Source of the DNA: Sulfurovaceae bacterium
Lineage (GTDB): Bacteria > Campylobacterota > Campylobacteria > Campylobacterales > Sulfurovaceae
Assembly: GCA_029933395.1 (NCBI GenBank)
Contig: JAOZOG010000022.1
Span: forward strand, 1-18,307
Reading direction: 5' to 3'
Length of the DNA: 18,307 bases
How positions within the stretch are numbered: position 1 is the first letter of the stretch; every line of letters begins with the position of its first letter. Made by a program: the position numbers and the translations under genes. The notes under the pieces were generated by a model. It had not been told where the DNA came from. It saw only the letters and a list, made by a program, of their open reading frames with translations, and made no database searches. Shown piece by piece: positions 1-7,503 of the stretch.

Positions 1-834
1 CAGAAGAAAAAATATGAAGTGACTTTCATCGCACGGGGCGAACACGCAGAAGCGGTCAGGAAGAACGGTCTGCGAGTGATCGAGGATGACGATGAGTTCA
101 CTGCAACTCCTACGACAGTTTGCACGGCAGAAGAGGCCGAAGGTACTTTTGACCTGATTCTTGTCTGCGTCAAGAGTTACGATATCGAAGAGGCACTTTT
201 GCCCCTCAAGAAAAATATTCGCCCCGATACAGTACTAATGCCCTTCGCCAATGGCGTGAACAATGCCGAAACGATCGCAAATATTGTCGATGCGAAAGTC
301 ATCAACGGCTGTGCCTATATCCTCTCGCACATACAGGAGCCTGGTGTGATCCGAAAACAGGGCAATGTATTTGCCGCCATCTTCGGAGATCCTGAATGGT
401 TCGGGGAGAGCCTCTTCATCGACTACATGTTCAAAGATGCCGGCCTGCGCACGAAAGTGGTCGAAGATATCGATACGGCAGTCTGGAAAAAATATCTCTT
501 CATCAGCGCCTTTGCCTCTTTGACATCCTTTTATGACAGCAGTATCAAAAAGGTTTACGATGAGCACTATGAAGAGACCGAAGGGGTGCTAAAGGAGATC
601 GTCTCCGTAGCGAAAGCAAAAGGCATAGCTCTGGAAAATGAAATACCCAAAGCCCTCAAAACAGCAGCATCACTCCCGGAAGATGCCTCTACCTCTATGC
701 ATCTTGATTTTCAACACCATCGAAAGACAGAACTGGATACATTGACCGGGTATATCATCAATGAAGCGGAAAAGCTGGGTATTGATGTACCCTTGATGAA
801 GTCTATTTACATTGCTTTGAAGCAGCAGTCCTGA
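1..834 (+). CDS. panE: 2-dehydropantoate 2-reductase (ketopantoate reductase), 5'-truncated by window edge
   Basis: Catalyses NADPH-dependent reduction of ketopantoate to pantoate in pantothenate/CoA synthesis; cytosolic. The reading frame is open from base 1 and reads QKKKYEVTFIARGEHAEAV, which matches the second beta strand of the family's Rossmann fold, so the glycine-rich NADP loop and the true start lie left of the window. The GTG at 19 is internal and not the start. Visible family features are the FANGVNNAE stretch around 240-270, a WKKYLF segment near 485-500 where the catalytic lysine region is expected, and the C-terminal SMHLDFQHHRKTE signature near 694-735. The gene ends with TGA at 832-834. 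Orientation is opposite to the next genes, so it closes a plus-strand unit entering from the left. Paralogues of this family exist, so activity on ketopantoate itself is likely but not certain. Confidence 0.85.
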   Translation, partial: QKKKYEVTFIARGEHAEAVRKNGLRVIEDDDEFTATPTTVCTAEEAEGTFDLILVCVKSYDIEEALLPLKKNIRPDTVLMPFANGVNNAETIANIVDAKVINGCAYILSHIQEPGVIRKQGNVFAAIFGDPEWFGESLFIDYMFKDAGLRTKVVEDIDTAVWKKYLFISAFASLTSFYDSSIKKVYDEHYEETEGVLKEIVSVAKAKGIALENEIPKALKTAASLPEDASTSMHLDFQHHRKTELDTLTGYIINEAEKLGIDVPLMKSIYIALKQQS

Positions 835-889
835 AGGAAAACATCAGCACTCCTGCTCCTCATCATTGATGAGCATTGGGCGCAAAATC

Positions 890-1045
890 TTACCAGTCAA
901 TACCCTCTTCCGGTCCAAAATCTTTCTCATCAATTTTCCCCTGCTTGCAATCATCCGATCGAGATCCACAATAGTTTTTATAGATCACTGCAGAAAGTAT
1001 AAGAAGAATAGAAAAAATGATGAAGAGAAGCAATGGCTTTTTCAT
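890..1045 (-). CDS. Small single-pass membrane or secreted protein, 51 aa, unknown function
   Basis: An uninterrupted 51-codon frame runs on the minus strand from ATG at 1045 to TAA at 890-892. It begins with two lysines followed by a strongly hydrophobic stretch (about residues 4-21, PLLLFIIFSILLILSAVI), then a short polar acidic tail with two cysteines (C26, C33) ending in GIDW. This is the classic layout of an N-terminal membrane anchor or signal sequence with a short periplasmic tail. An in-frame TGA lies nine codons upstream of the ATG, so the start cannot move far. No good Shine-Dalgarno sequence is visible, which lowers confidence. It lies about 140 bp downstream of the DUF2231 gene on the same strand and could share its transcript. 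I do not recognise a family. The plus-strand frame over the same bases has no protein-like features. Confidence 0.5.
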   Translation of the reverse strand: MKKPLLLFIIFSILLILSAVIYKNYCGSRSDDCKQGKIDEKDFGPEEGIDW

Positions 1046-1120
1046 GTTTGAATCATAGGTGAAGTTTGGAAATCAAGGAAGAGGATTGCCATTTGTATTA
1101 ATGCACTCTGCTCCAGTTTT

Positions 1121-1150
1121 TCTGCACCAGCAATATTTATCTGGTGCAGA
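1121..1150. other. Perfect 10-bp inverted repeat (stem-loop)
   Basis: TCTGCACCAG at 1121-1130 is the exact reverse complement of CTGGTGCAGA at 1141-1150, with a 10-base AT-rich loop between them. It sits 35 bp past the stop codon of the minus-strand DUF2231 gene and 75 bp before the small minus-strand ORF. A run of five T lies just left of it on the plus strand, so a minus-strand transcript would have A residues after the hairpin. It is therefore not a textbook intrinsic terminator in either direction. It may be a 3'-end stabilising or processing hairpin, or a protein-binding palindrome. Confidence 0.6.
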
Positions 1151-1185
1151 ATTCCGAGAGAAGAGAGGGATCAATTCCCGGAGTA

Positions 1186-2331
1186 TCAGTGTGCCTCAGC
1201 AGGAGCGTCAACTTTTTCTGTGTCGGCTTCAGCCTCTTTTTTGAATTCACCACTCTCTTTTTTGGCATCGGCTGCTTCCATCTCGGTTACCGCTTCCACC
1301 TCAGCTTTGGCATCTGTTTTTGCCTCATCGGAAACCGCTTCTTTTTTCAAACTCTCAGCTGCCTCTTTGGCTTCGAATGCATCTTTACTCTCTGTCTCCT
1401 CGACAGCCGCTTTGCCAGCAGGCTCACCCTCTGTCATAGCAGGCTTCGCCTCTGCAGCGGCCTCCTCTTTGGCGACACTGTCGGTCATTGCAGGAGCGGC
1501 AGCTTCTGCCGCCTCGGCTTTTTGTTCCGCCTCTATTGTCTTGACTTCGGCAGGCGTTGCGACTTTTTTCTCATCGGCTGTTGCCTCTTCTTTCAGGACC
1601 TCGGCTGCCTCTTTGGCTTCCATCGCATCTTTGCTCTCTGTCTCTTCGACAGCAGCTTTGGCTGCAGGTTCACCCTCTGTCATTTTAGGATTGGTTTCTG
1701 CGGCAGCCTCCTTTTTTGCAACACTGTCAGTCGGTACTTTGGCTTCCGGCTTCTTGGCAGCATCTTCGCAGGACTCAAGCTCATCTTTGAGATCAAAACG
1801 CTCATCATCACATGCTTTGAGAGCCTGAACATTGGCACCATGCTGATAGACCAGCTCTCCACCATCTTTACCCTGCTTGAGAGTCACACCGGCAAAAGCG
1901 ATCGAGATCAACAAAAAGAGGACCCTGGCTTTCCCGCCGGCAAAAGAGATGAGCTTGAAGAGCAGCATCACCAGTGAACCGTAGACCAGATAGGTTCCGA
2001 TCAGCTTGTGCTCCTTGAGCTCAGCCTGTCCTGCCTGACTCAGTGTATCCCATGCAGCTTTTCCATCCTGCGAACCAGAGACATAAGCAGCCGCGAAGAT
2101 AACGACCATCGCGAGAATCAACAGAAATGAGAGTGTACTGACACCCTTTCCTTTGGGCTCTTCAGGTGTAGACCCTCTCTTGACGATGATATTGACCAGC
2201 TCGAGCAGCACGATCATAATCGGCAGAACAATAGCGAAATGTACCAGAGGCGGATGCATCAGAGCAGGTACCTGCTCCATTGGGATGGCATCGACAATCG
2301 CCTTGGGTATTGAGATAGCTGGAAGATCCAT
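1186..2331 (-). CDS. DUF2231 membrane protein with duplicated Ala/Glu/Lys-rich C-terminal tail
   Basis: 381 residues. The first ~150 form a four-helix membrane domain (segments near 30-50, 66-85, 111-130, 134-151) with the HPPLVH motif at 26-31 and a histidine at 108, as in DUF2231 proteins whose biochemical role is unknown to me. These histidines could bind metal or heme, which is inference only. Residues ~190-381 are a low-complexity, highly charged Ala/Glu/Lys tail without hydrophobic segments. It contains a duplication: residues 201-256 and 283-338 align nearly residue for residue, both starting TDSVAK and both carrying TEGEP and VEETESKDA, a period of 82 residues. ATG at 2331 is preceded by AAGGAG at good spacing, so the start is firm. 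It is preceded by its own promoter-like boxes. The tail resembles extended cell-envelope linker regions, but its location is undetermined. Confidence 0.75.
   Translation of the reverse strand: MDLPAISIPKAIVDAIPMEQVPALMHPPLVHFAIVLPIMIVLLELVNIIVKRGSTPEEPKGKGVSTLSFLLILAMVVIFAAAYVSGSQDGKAAWDTLSQAGQAELKEHKLIGTYLVYGSLVMLLFKLISFAGGKARVLFLLISIAFAGVTLKQGKDGGELVYQHGANVQALKACDDERFDLKDELESCEDAAKKPEAKVPTDSVAKKEAAAETNPKMTEGEPAAKAAVEETESKDAMEAKEAAEVLKEEATADEKKVATPAEVKTIEAEQKAEAAEAAAPAMTDSVAKEEAAAEAKPAMTEGEPAGKAAVEETESKDAFEAKEAAESLKKEAVSDEAKTDAKAEVEAVTEMEAADAKKESGEFKKEAEADTEKVDAPAEAH
1318..1731 (-). repeat. Intragenic duplication in the tail of the DUF2231 gene
   Basis: Two 168-bp units, 1564-1731 and 1318-1485, encode 56-residue copies that differ at only about ten positions and are in the same frame, offset by 246 bp (82 codons). 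The remaining 26 codons of each period are similar in composition but poorly conserved. This looks like an older tandem duplication within a charged low-complexity region. Confidence 0.75.
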
Positions 2332-2362
2332 AAGTAACTCCTTTTTCTTTTTAGATTATGAT

Positions 2363-2392
2363 ATTATACATACGTTCTGGAAACCGTACCAA
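2363..2392 (-). promoter_or_regulatory. Likely sigma-70 promoter for the DUF2231 gene
   Basis: Read on the minus strand, TTGGTA (2387-2392) and a perfect TATAAT (2363-2368) are separated by 18 bp, giving a start near 2356 and a leader of about 25 nt before ATG at 2331. A second TATAAT lies at 2407-2412 on the same strand, after TGTGT. The 126-bp gap between this gene and the upstream nuclease gene is AT-rich, unlike the overlapped junctions elsewhere, which supports independent transcription. Confidence 0.5.
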
Positions 2393-2457
2393 TACCTTTG
2401 TGAATAATTATAACACACTATAATATGGGAAAGCTTTAATGGTGAATTAAAAGTATG

Positions 2458-4014
2458 CTATGGGACAATCTCGAAGTCTTTCCGATCCAGAATGACCAAC
2501 TGTGGCGTGCGATACTGTCCCAGATAAGCGAAATGGATTTTGATTTTGGTTCCATTTGGGGGTCTCCAGCGTTTCTTTTTGAAATAGATCGGGATACGCT
2601 TTCCACCAATCTCCAGATGGTTGTGGCGATAGACCCCTCTCAACCCGACAAAGACCTGGCCCTGCAGTGTAGAATCTTTGGCATCGAGCCTGTCCGGCCC
2701 GAGATAGTAGTGTCGCAGATCGACAGTGCCGCATACCGTAGACTTCTCTATGCGAGCAATCTCTTTCAGTCCTTTGTAGTTCTTGATTTCACTCACTGTC
2801 AAATCATAGCATTTGCCCTCTTCCAACCCTGCTGCTGCAGCATAAATATAGATCGCTTTTCCATTGGGAGATTGCTTGATGATCGCGTTGGCACCCCGCT
2901 TCAGAATGACGGCAGCATGCTCCAGTCTCACAGGATGATCAAGTTGATCCATTCGGTAGAGATCTTCGATATGCTGCAAAGTAACCGGCTTGGCTTTTTC
3001 AGGAATAAAGGGGTCGGTACTGAATTCAGCATAGATTGGCAGATGGTCGGAGTAGCCCCGTCCTTTGTGTTTGCCATTTTTATAATTCCAATTATTGATC
3101 CATCCCTCTTTGGTAAAGAGGTAACGGGCTTTGAATACGGCAAAAGAGTTGTTGATATAGTCGATCCCCTTCCTGTCGAACAGCGCATGAGGAAGCAAAA
3201 TATGATCGATCGAACCCCTGCGGCCATAATATTTGTGGCTCCACCGCCTGGCAGGACTGAGCTCCAGCCAGAGATTGTAGTGGCTGCCGTTTGCATCGGT
3301 CAGAATATCCTGTTCCGTTACAAGATCACTTTTTTTTATCGTCTTGAGGATATGATTGACTCCGGTTTTGCCGCCTGTATCATCCAGGCGCTTGTTGAGT
3401 ACCCGATACTCGTCATAATGGCTGTTGAGATCCCCCACAATAAGGTAAGCTCTCCCTTTTGGCAGCTGGGCGATCCGCTTCATCAATGCCTTGGCATAAT
3501 GGATACGGCGGCTCTCTTTGCCTGAGCGGGATTTTGATTTCCAGTGGTTGACAAAGATCGTCAACGGATAACCGTCGATCCTGACAGTTGCCTCCAGAAT
3601 ATTTCGATCCCTGTCCGAATAATTTACTCTAACCTCACGCGTATCAGCAATAGGAAAGCGGGAGAGCATCGCAACACGGATTGCCGTTTTCTTCTTTCGT
3701 GTAATGGCTCGATAGGGATAAGTGCAGCCTACACGTTTGAGACGCCTCTGAAGCCGAATAAGAATCGCTTCATTTTCGATCTCTTGCAGTGCCACGATAT
3801 CAGCATCGAGATCACAAATGACCTCTGCAGTATGGTTGAGTTTGATTTCGACCATACGGGAAGTCCAATTATGTTTCCCGGGGATATAGTCATCATACTC
3901 TGTACCGTTTCGTATCTCGTCAAAGAGATTTTCAACATTGTAGCTGGCAACTTTGAAGCTCGTCGAAAAAAGATAGAGTGGCAGCAGGAGAAGGAGAGCA
4001 ACCCGTGATATCAT
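2458..4014 (-). CDS. Secreted endonuclease/exonuclease/phosphatase-family protein with C-terminal extra domain
   Basis: 518 residues. A hydrophobic N-terminus (about 3-19) suggests export. Residues ~20-332 carry the full DNase I-like motif set: YNVEN (25-29), LQEIEN (76-81, metal-binding Glu), NHW (156-158), GDLNSH (194-199), SIDH (268-271) and the terminal SDH (322-324). This predicts a metal-dependent phosphodiesterase or nuclease acting outside the cytoplasm. Residues ~335-518 form a further domain; the stretch with EGKCYDLTVSEIKNYKGLKEI resembles the OB-fold modules of predicted extracellular nucleases (COG2374-like), which I infer from pattern only. Its ATG overlaps the TGA of the upstream CvfB-type gene (ATGA, 4011-4014), so the two are translationally coupled. 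Substrate (DNA, RNA or a phosphoester) cannot be told from sequence alone. Confidence 0.85.
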   Translation of the reverse strand: MISRVALLLLLPLYLFSTSFKVASYNVENLFDEIRNGTEYDDYIPGKHNWTSRMVEIKLNHTAEVICDLDADIVALQEIENEAILIRLQRRLKRVGCTYPYRAITRKKKTAIRVAMLSRFPIADTREVRVNYSDRDRNILEATVRIDGYPLTIFVNHWKSKSRSGKESRRIHYAKALMKRIAQLPKGRAYLIVGDLNSHYDEYRVLNKRLDDTGGKTGVNHILKTIKKSDLVTEQDILTDANGSHYNLWLELSPARRWSHKYYGRRGSIDHILLPHALFDRKGIDYINNSFAVFKARYLFTKEGWINNWNYKNGKHKGRGYSDHLPIYAEFSTDPFIPEKAKPVTLQHIEDLYRMDQLDHPVRLEHAAVILKRGANAIIKQSPNGKAIYIYAAAAGLEEGKCYDLTVSEIKNYKGLKEIARIEKSTVCGTVDLRHYYLGPDRLDAKDSTLQGQVFVGLRGVYRHNHLEIGGKRIPIYFKKKRWRPPNGTKIKIHFAYLGQYRTPQLVILDRKDFEIVP

Positions 4015-4886
4015 TGGAGTGAAAAGCCTCTCTCGTCCAAAACCACTACGTTTTTTTCCTTCAAGGCATTCAGTGCTCTCTTGAAGTTTTTCTTACTCAT
4101 ACCAAATATTTTGGTAATCGTTTCGGGGTCACTTTTGCTCGTCACTTCGATCCTGCCACCCTTTTTTTGCAGGATATCCACAAGCTTCTTTTCAAATTGT
4201 TCCTGATTGCCGCTGCTTCCCAGCTTCTGTAGTGAAAGATCGAGCTTGAAATCTTTGCGAACCTGTTTGATATATCCCCTTTTTCGGTCGCCCACCACGA
4301 TCGGTTCGAAGATTTCATTCTCAAAAAGCATCCCCTCGTAAAGGTTGTCGGCAACCACTTTGTATCCCATCGGAGTCCTGGCAATAACCAGCAGCTCCAT
4401 CTCCTGATTGGGATGCAGCCCTTTCATATCACGCGAAAGCCATTTCCCAATCTTCTGCGTTCCGTAAAGCCGCCCGGTCTGTTCATCCAGACAGACTCTG
4501 AGGATATATTTCTTTCCGATCGTAAAATACTCCTTCTGCTGGGATAGCGGTACAAAAAGATCCTTGGGTAGTCCCCAGTTGACAAAAGCACCATAGGATT
4601 TATAATCCACCACCGTGAAATATCCAAACTCACCCAATTTGGCATAAGGCATTTTCGTCGTCGCCACAGGACGGTCTTCTGAATCAGTATAGACAAAGAC
4701 ATCGACCAGAGATCCAATCGACATCTCCTTTTCTTCCACATAAGCATTGGGCAGCAGTACGACACTGTCATCTTTGGCCTCAAGGAAGAGACCATGATCC
4801 GTATCCCTCACCACTTCAAGGGTATTGATTTTACCGATCTCGATCAGCAGGTTTTTTTGTTTTTCGTTTACAACTTCTTTTTGCAT
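4011..4886 (-). CDS. cvfB: CvfB-type RNA-binding protein (S1 domains plus winged helix)
   Basis: 291 residues, close to the usual size of the CvfB/YitL family. Predicted order: three S1-like OB domains at about 15-75, 84-148 and 155-220, then a winged-helix domain at about 228-290. The strongest signature is GAFVNWGLPKDLFVP (99-113) with the preceding FGYFTVVDYKSY. A final FGMSKKNFKRALNAL helix-turn-helix is typical of the C-terminal winged helix. Known members bind RNA and influence virulence-factor or transcript levels in Firmicutes; the role in this organism is inferred. ATG at 4886 has a modest AAGAAG Shine-Dalgarno sequence. It is the first gene of a minus-strand unit and overlaps the downstream nuclease gene by 4 nt, which suggests the RNA-binding protein and the nuclease are made together. 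Confidence 0.85.
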   Translation of the reverse strand: MQKEVVNEKQKNLLIEIGKINTLEVVRDTDHGLFLEAKDDSVVLLPNAYVEEKEMSIGSLVDVFVYTDSEDRPVATTKMPYAKLGEFGYFTVVDYKSYGAFVNWGLPKDLFVPLSQQKEYFTIGKKYILRVCLDEQTGRLYGTQKIGKWLSRDMKGLHPNQEMELLVIARTPMGYKVVADNLYEGMLFENEIFEPIVVGDRKRGYIKQVRKDFKLDLSLQKLGSSGNQEQFEKKLVDILQKKGGRIEVTSKSDPETITKIFGMSKKNFKRALNALKEKNVVVLDERGFSLQ

Positions 4887-5065
4887 AGCACTTCTTTACA
4901 TTGAAAAATGGTATCTTTTTTATCATTGTATCGTAGATTATAGATAAATGCGGATACGCCTTCACTTCAGCATACTCCCACATTAACAGATGCAAAAATA
5001 TCTATATCAATTAAACATATTGAACAGAATTAGATTTATTAAAACAAAAAGAGTAAAATCACTCT
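4887..5065. promoter_or_regulatory. Divergent promoter region between cvfB and the bat operon
   Basis: This 179-bp AT-rich gap separates two divergently read genes and must hold promoters for both. For the minus strand a perfect TATAAT lies at 4937-4942, giving a leader of about 45 nt; no matching -35 is visible. For the plus strand TTAACA (4983-4988), TTAAAC (5011-5016) and TTGAAC (5020-5025) are possible -35 elements, but no convincing -10 is correctly spaced, so I do not choose one. No clear operator palindrome was seen. Confidence 0.45.
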
Positions 5066-5974
5066 ATGCATTTTGATTTTGGCTCACCTTTTGCACTGTT
5101 GCTGCTGCTTCTGATCCCCTGTTTTTTCTGGTGCCGAGAGTACAGCAGAGTCTACTATTTTCCGAAGATGGAGTGGATCAAAAAGGAGAGTTCACTGCTG
5201 ACGCTCGACCCCTGGATGAAAGTCATACTCTATACTCTTCTGGTGATCGCATTGGCTGAGCCTTTTCTCTATGACCAAAAAGACAATCACGACAAAAGGG
5301 GCCGTGACCTCATTCTGGCAATCGATGCGAGTGGTTCAATGGCACAGAGCGGTTTTGACGGCAAGGATCGCTTCAAAACCAAATATGATGCTGTTCTGGA
5401 GATCGCCGGAGACTTTATCAAAAAACGGCACGATGACAATATGGGTACTGTACTCTTCGGTACCTTCGCCTACAGTGCGTCCCCGTTGACCTATGACCTG
5501 GAGGCACTCTTCCAGCTGCTGAAGATGACCAATGTCGGTATCGCAGGGGAGAGTACGGCGATCGGGGATGCCATCATGCAGTCGATCAAAACGCTCTCTT
5601 TTGGCAAAGCGAAGAACAAAGTGATCATACTCCTAACGGACGGCTATCATAATGCCGGCGAAACCTCACCACGCGAAGCGGTGAAAGAGGCACAGAAACA
5701 AAAGGTCAAGATCTATACTATCGGTATCGGGAAAGCACGCGACTACGACAGTGTCCTGCTCAAGACCATCGCCAAAGAGAGCAGCGGCAAGCATTTTAAT
5801 GCCGTATCGGCAGAGGAACTGAAGAGAATCTACAGCGAAATCGGCAAACTCGAACCCAGTCCGATACGAAGCGAAAACTTTCTCAACAGACGCCTGCTTT
5901 CGGGATATCCTCTGGGGCTCGCCTTTGCACTGCTTCTCTTTTGGGTGATCTGGCAGCGAAAGGAGCAGCTGTGA
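5066..5974 (+). CDS. batA: BatA: membrane-anchored von Willebrand factor A protein
   Basis: 302 residues, normal for the family. Two N-terminal hydrophobic segments (about 8-22 and 51-66) precede a VWA domain (~80-260), and a third segment (~283-297) anchors the C-terminus. The metal-ion-dependent adhesion site is intact: DASGS at 87-91, threonine 164 in GESTAIGDA, and TDG at 191-193. BatA proteins work with BatB, BatD and a MoxR ATPase in the cell envelope and are linked to oxygen and stress tolerance in Bacteroides and Leptospira-type systems; the molecular substrate is unknown. It is the first gene of a five-gene plus-strand operon. The ribosome-binding site before ATG 5066 is weak (AAAGAG, 12 nt away). 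Its TGA overlaps the GTG start of the next gene. Confidence 0.9.
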   Translation: MHFDFGSPFALLLLLLIPCFFWCREYSRVYYFPKMEWIKKESSLLTLDPWMKVILYTLLVIALAEPFLYDQKDNHDKRGRDLILAIDASGSMAQSGFDGKDRFKTKYDAVLEIAGDFIKKRHDDNMGTVLFGTFAYSASPLTYDLEALFQLLKMTNVGIAGESTAIGDAIMQSIKTLSFGKAKNKVIILLTDGYHNAGETSPREAVKEAQKQKVKIYTIGIGKARDYDSVLLKTIAKESSGKHFNAVSAEELKRIYSEIGKLEPSPIRSENFLNRRLLSGYPLGLAFALLLFWVIWQRKEQL

Positions 5975-7503
5975 CACTGCTCTACCCCTCCCTGCTCTGG
6001 CTGCTGATCCCGCTGGCGATACTCTGGTACTATCGCCCCAAAAAACTGGCCGATTCGGTTCATCTCATTATTTTGGGGTTGATCGTTCTGGCCCTGACAA
6101 GACCGGTGGCTGATCAGGAGCCGATCGAAAGCGAAGTCGAAGCGAGAGATATCATCATCGCCATAGATGTCTCCTACTCGATGCGTGCCAGAGATATCTC
6201 TCCCAGTCGTTACGACTATGCCAAGGCTGTCATCAACCACCTGCTTGCCTCCAACCAGACAGACAATATTATGCTGATTGCCTTCACGACCAATCCGCTC
6301 CTCCTCTCTCCTCCCACTACCGACCATGCCCTGATCTCTGTCGCGATGGAGAGCCTCGACCCGGACAATATACTTACTCACGGTACCTCCCTCAAGAGAC
6401 TCCTTGAAAAGATAGCTGATCTTCCGATAGAGGAGAAAAACCTGATACTCCTCAGTGACGGCGGGGAAGAGAAGGACCTCGATACGCTCAGCCGGATCAT
6501 TCAGGAAAATGGTATCCGATTGACGATTTTGGCACCGGGAACGACTGCGGGAACCACGATCGAAAAAGAGAATGGCAGCCTGCTCAAAGACAGTGAGGGA
6601 AACCTCGTCGTCTCCCGTATCAATCCCCTGCTCGAGAGACTCGCCGCATCCAGCGGCGGAAGCTATATTCCTGCCCCCTCCGATCCGAAATCTGCAGCAG
6701 AAGCAATCGAAGAGGGCCTGGAGAGTCAGGTAGCAGAACATACCACAGTCAGCAAAATGCAGCACTACGCACTTGAGCTATACCCCCTTCCTCTCTTTAT
6801 CGCCCTGCTGCTCTTTTTGCTACTCCATACCAGGGCAGTCAAATATCTCCTTCCTCTCGCAGCACTCTGGGGAACCTGGCTCAACGCCTCTCTCTTCGAC
6901 AGCCATTATCTCCATCAGGCATACGAAACGTATCAGACGGGTGACTACAACGCCACAGAGCGCTATCTTAAAAAAGTGCAGGTTCCCTCGCTGCAAAGTC
7001 GGATGGCAAAAGCAAATACCTACTACAAACAGAAACGGTACAAAAAAGCGCTCTCGGTTTACCGCTCCATCCGCAGCACTTCACCCAAAATCAAACAGAG
7101 ACTCTACTACAATATCGCCAACTGCTATGCCCAGACCAAAGCCTATGATAAAGCAAGAAAATACTATATAAAAGCCCTGCAACTCGGAGATGATGCCGAT
7201 GCACGCTATAATCTGGAACTCGTGATACTCAAAAAAAGCGAAGCGGATGCTGCACTCGCCTTTGCCCGCCCCACATCCCAGGGAAGTGCCTCCGGGAAGG
7301 CAGGAGACAAAGATGAAGAGAGTGAGGCAGATAATAGAGAACAACAAAATTCAGGAAGCGGAGGTGGAGGTGGCCAGAGCAAATCGAAAGGCAAAGAGAA
7401 GATGGCCATCCTGCAGAATAGCGAACAGGAGAAGCAACCACTGGGCTCCAAAGTCTACGACCTCATCAACAAAGGATATGTGAATGAAAAAGAGCCCTGG
7501 TAG
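5971..7503 (+). CDS. batB: BatB-BatC fusion: VWA membrane protein with C-terminal TPR domain
   Basis: 510 residues from GTG at 5971. This start is chosen because AGGAG at 5961-5965 is 5 nt away and the GTG overlaps the batA stop (GTGA); the frame is open further left to a TTG at 5941, which would give a 30-base longer, less likely form. Order: membrane segments ~4-21 and 28-43; VWA domain ~58-255 with intact adhesion site DVSYS (66-70), T139 in HGTSL, and D163; membrane segments ~270-286 and 290-305; then tetratricopeptide-like helices from ~313 to 415 (YQTGDYNATERYLKK, KRYKKALSVYRSI, KAYDKARKYYIKALQLG); finally a Gly/Lys/Glu-rich disordered tail (~430-490). In Bacteroidetes, BatB and the TPR protein BatC are separate genes, so this is a fused version. 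The TPR part is predicted to face the periplasm and bind partners or envelope clients. Confidence 0.9.
   Translation: MTLLYPSLLWLLIPLAILWYYRPKKLADSVHLIILGLIVLALTRPVADQEPIESEVEARDIIIAIDVSYSMRARDISPSRYDYAKAVINHLLASNQTDNIMLIAFTTNPLLLSPPTTDHALISVAMESLDPDNILTHGTSLKRLLEKIADLPIEEKNLILLSDGGEEKDLDTLSRIIQENGIRLTILAPGTTAGTTIEKENGSLLKDSEGNLVVSRINPLLERLAASSGGSYIPAPSDPKSAAEAIEEGLESQVAEHTTVSKMQHYALELYPLPLFIALLLFLLLHTRAVKYLLPLAALWGTWLNASLFDSHYLHQAYETYQTGDYNATERYLKKVQVPSLQSRMAKANTYYKQKRYKKALSVYRSIRSTSPKIKQRLYYNIANCYAQTKAYDKARKYYIKALQLGDDADARYNLELVILKKSEADAALAFARPTSQGSASGKAGDKDEESEADNREQQNSGSGGGGGQSKSKGKEKMAILQNSEQEKQPLGSKVYDLINKGYVNEKEPW

Noticed and set aside
859..873. Palindrome CTCATC-ATT-GATGAG after panE as a terminator
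   Set aside because: Only six pairs, and no T-tract follows on the plus strand.
866..1051. Plus-strand 61-codon frame in the panE downstream gap
   Set aside because: It overlaps the minus-strand small ORF, which has a coherent membrane-anchor design; the plus frame reads as random sequence.
1144..1977. Long plus-strand open frames (277 and 202 codons) opposite the DUF2231 gene
   Set aside because: They arise from the biased codon composition of the Ala/Glu/Lys-rich repeat on the other strand; the products are low-complexity Ser/Ala or Cys/Phe/Leu-rich with no domain and no ribosome-binding site.
2434..2451. AT-rich inverted repeat (TTTAAT/ATTAAA) after the nuclease gene as a terminator
   Set aside because: The stem is about six A-T pairs with no following T-run; too weak.
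2455..4008. Plus-strand open frames (356 and 154 codons) opposite the nuclease gene
   Set aside because: The minus strand carries all DNase I-like motifs in order with coupled translation; the plus frames have no recognisable features.
5941..5970. TTG at 5941 as the batB start
   Set aside because: The GTG at 5971 overlaps the batA stop and has AGGAG 5 nt upstream, and the normal BatB N-terminus begins there.
5830..6765. Minus-strand 311-codon frame opposite batB
   Set aside because: It is antisense to a confidently identified VWA domain, rich in Arg/Gly/Asp, and has no family resemblance.
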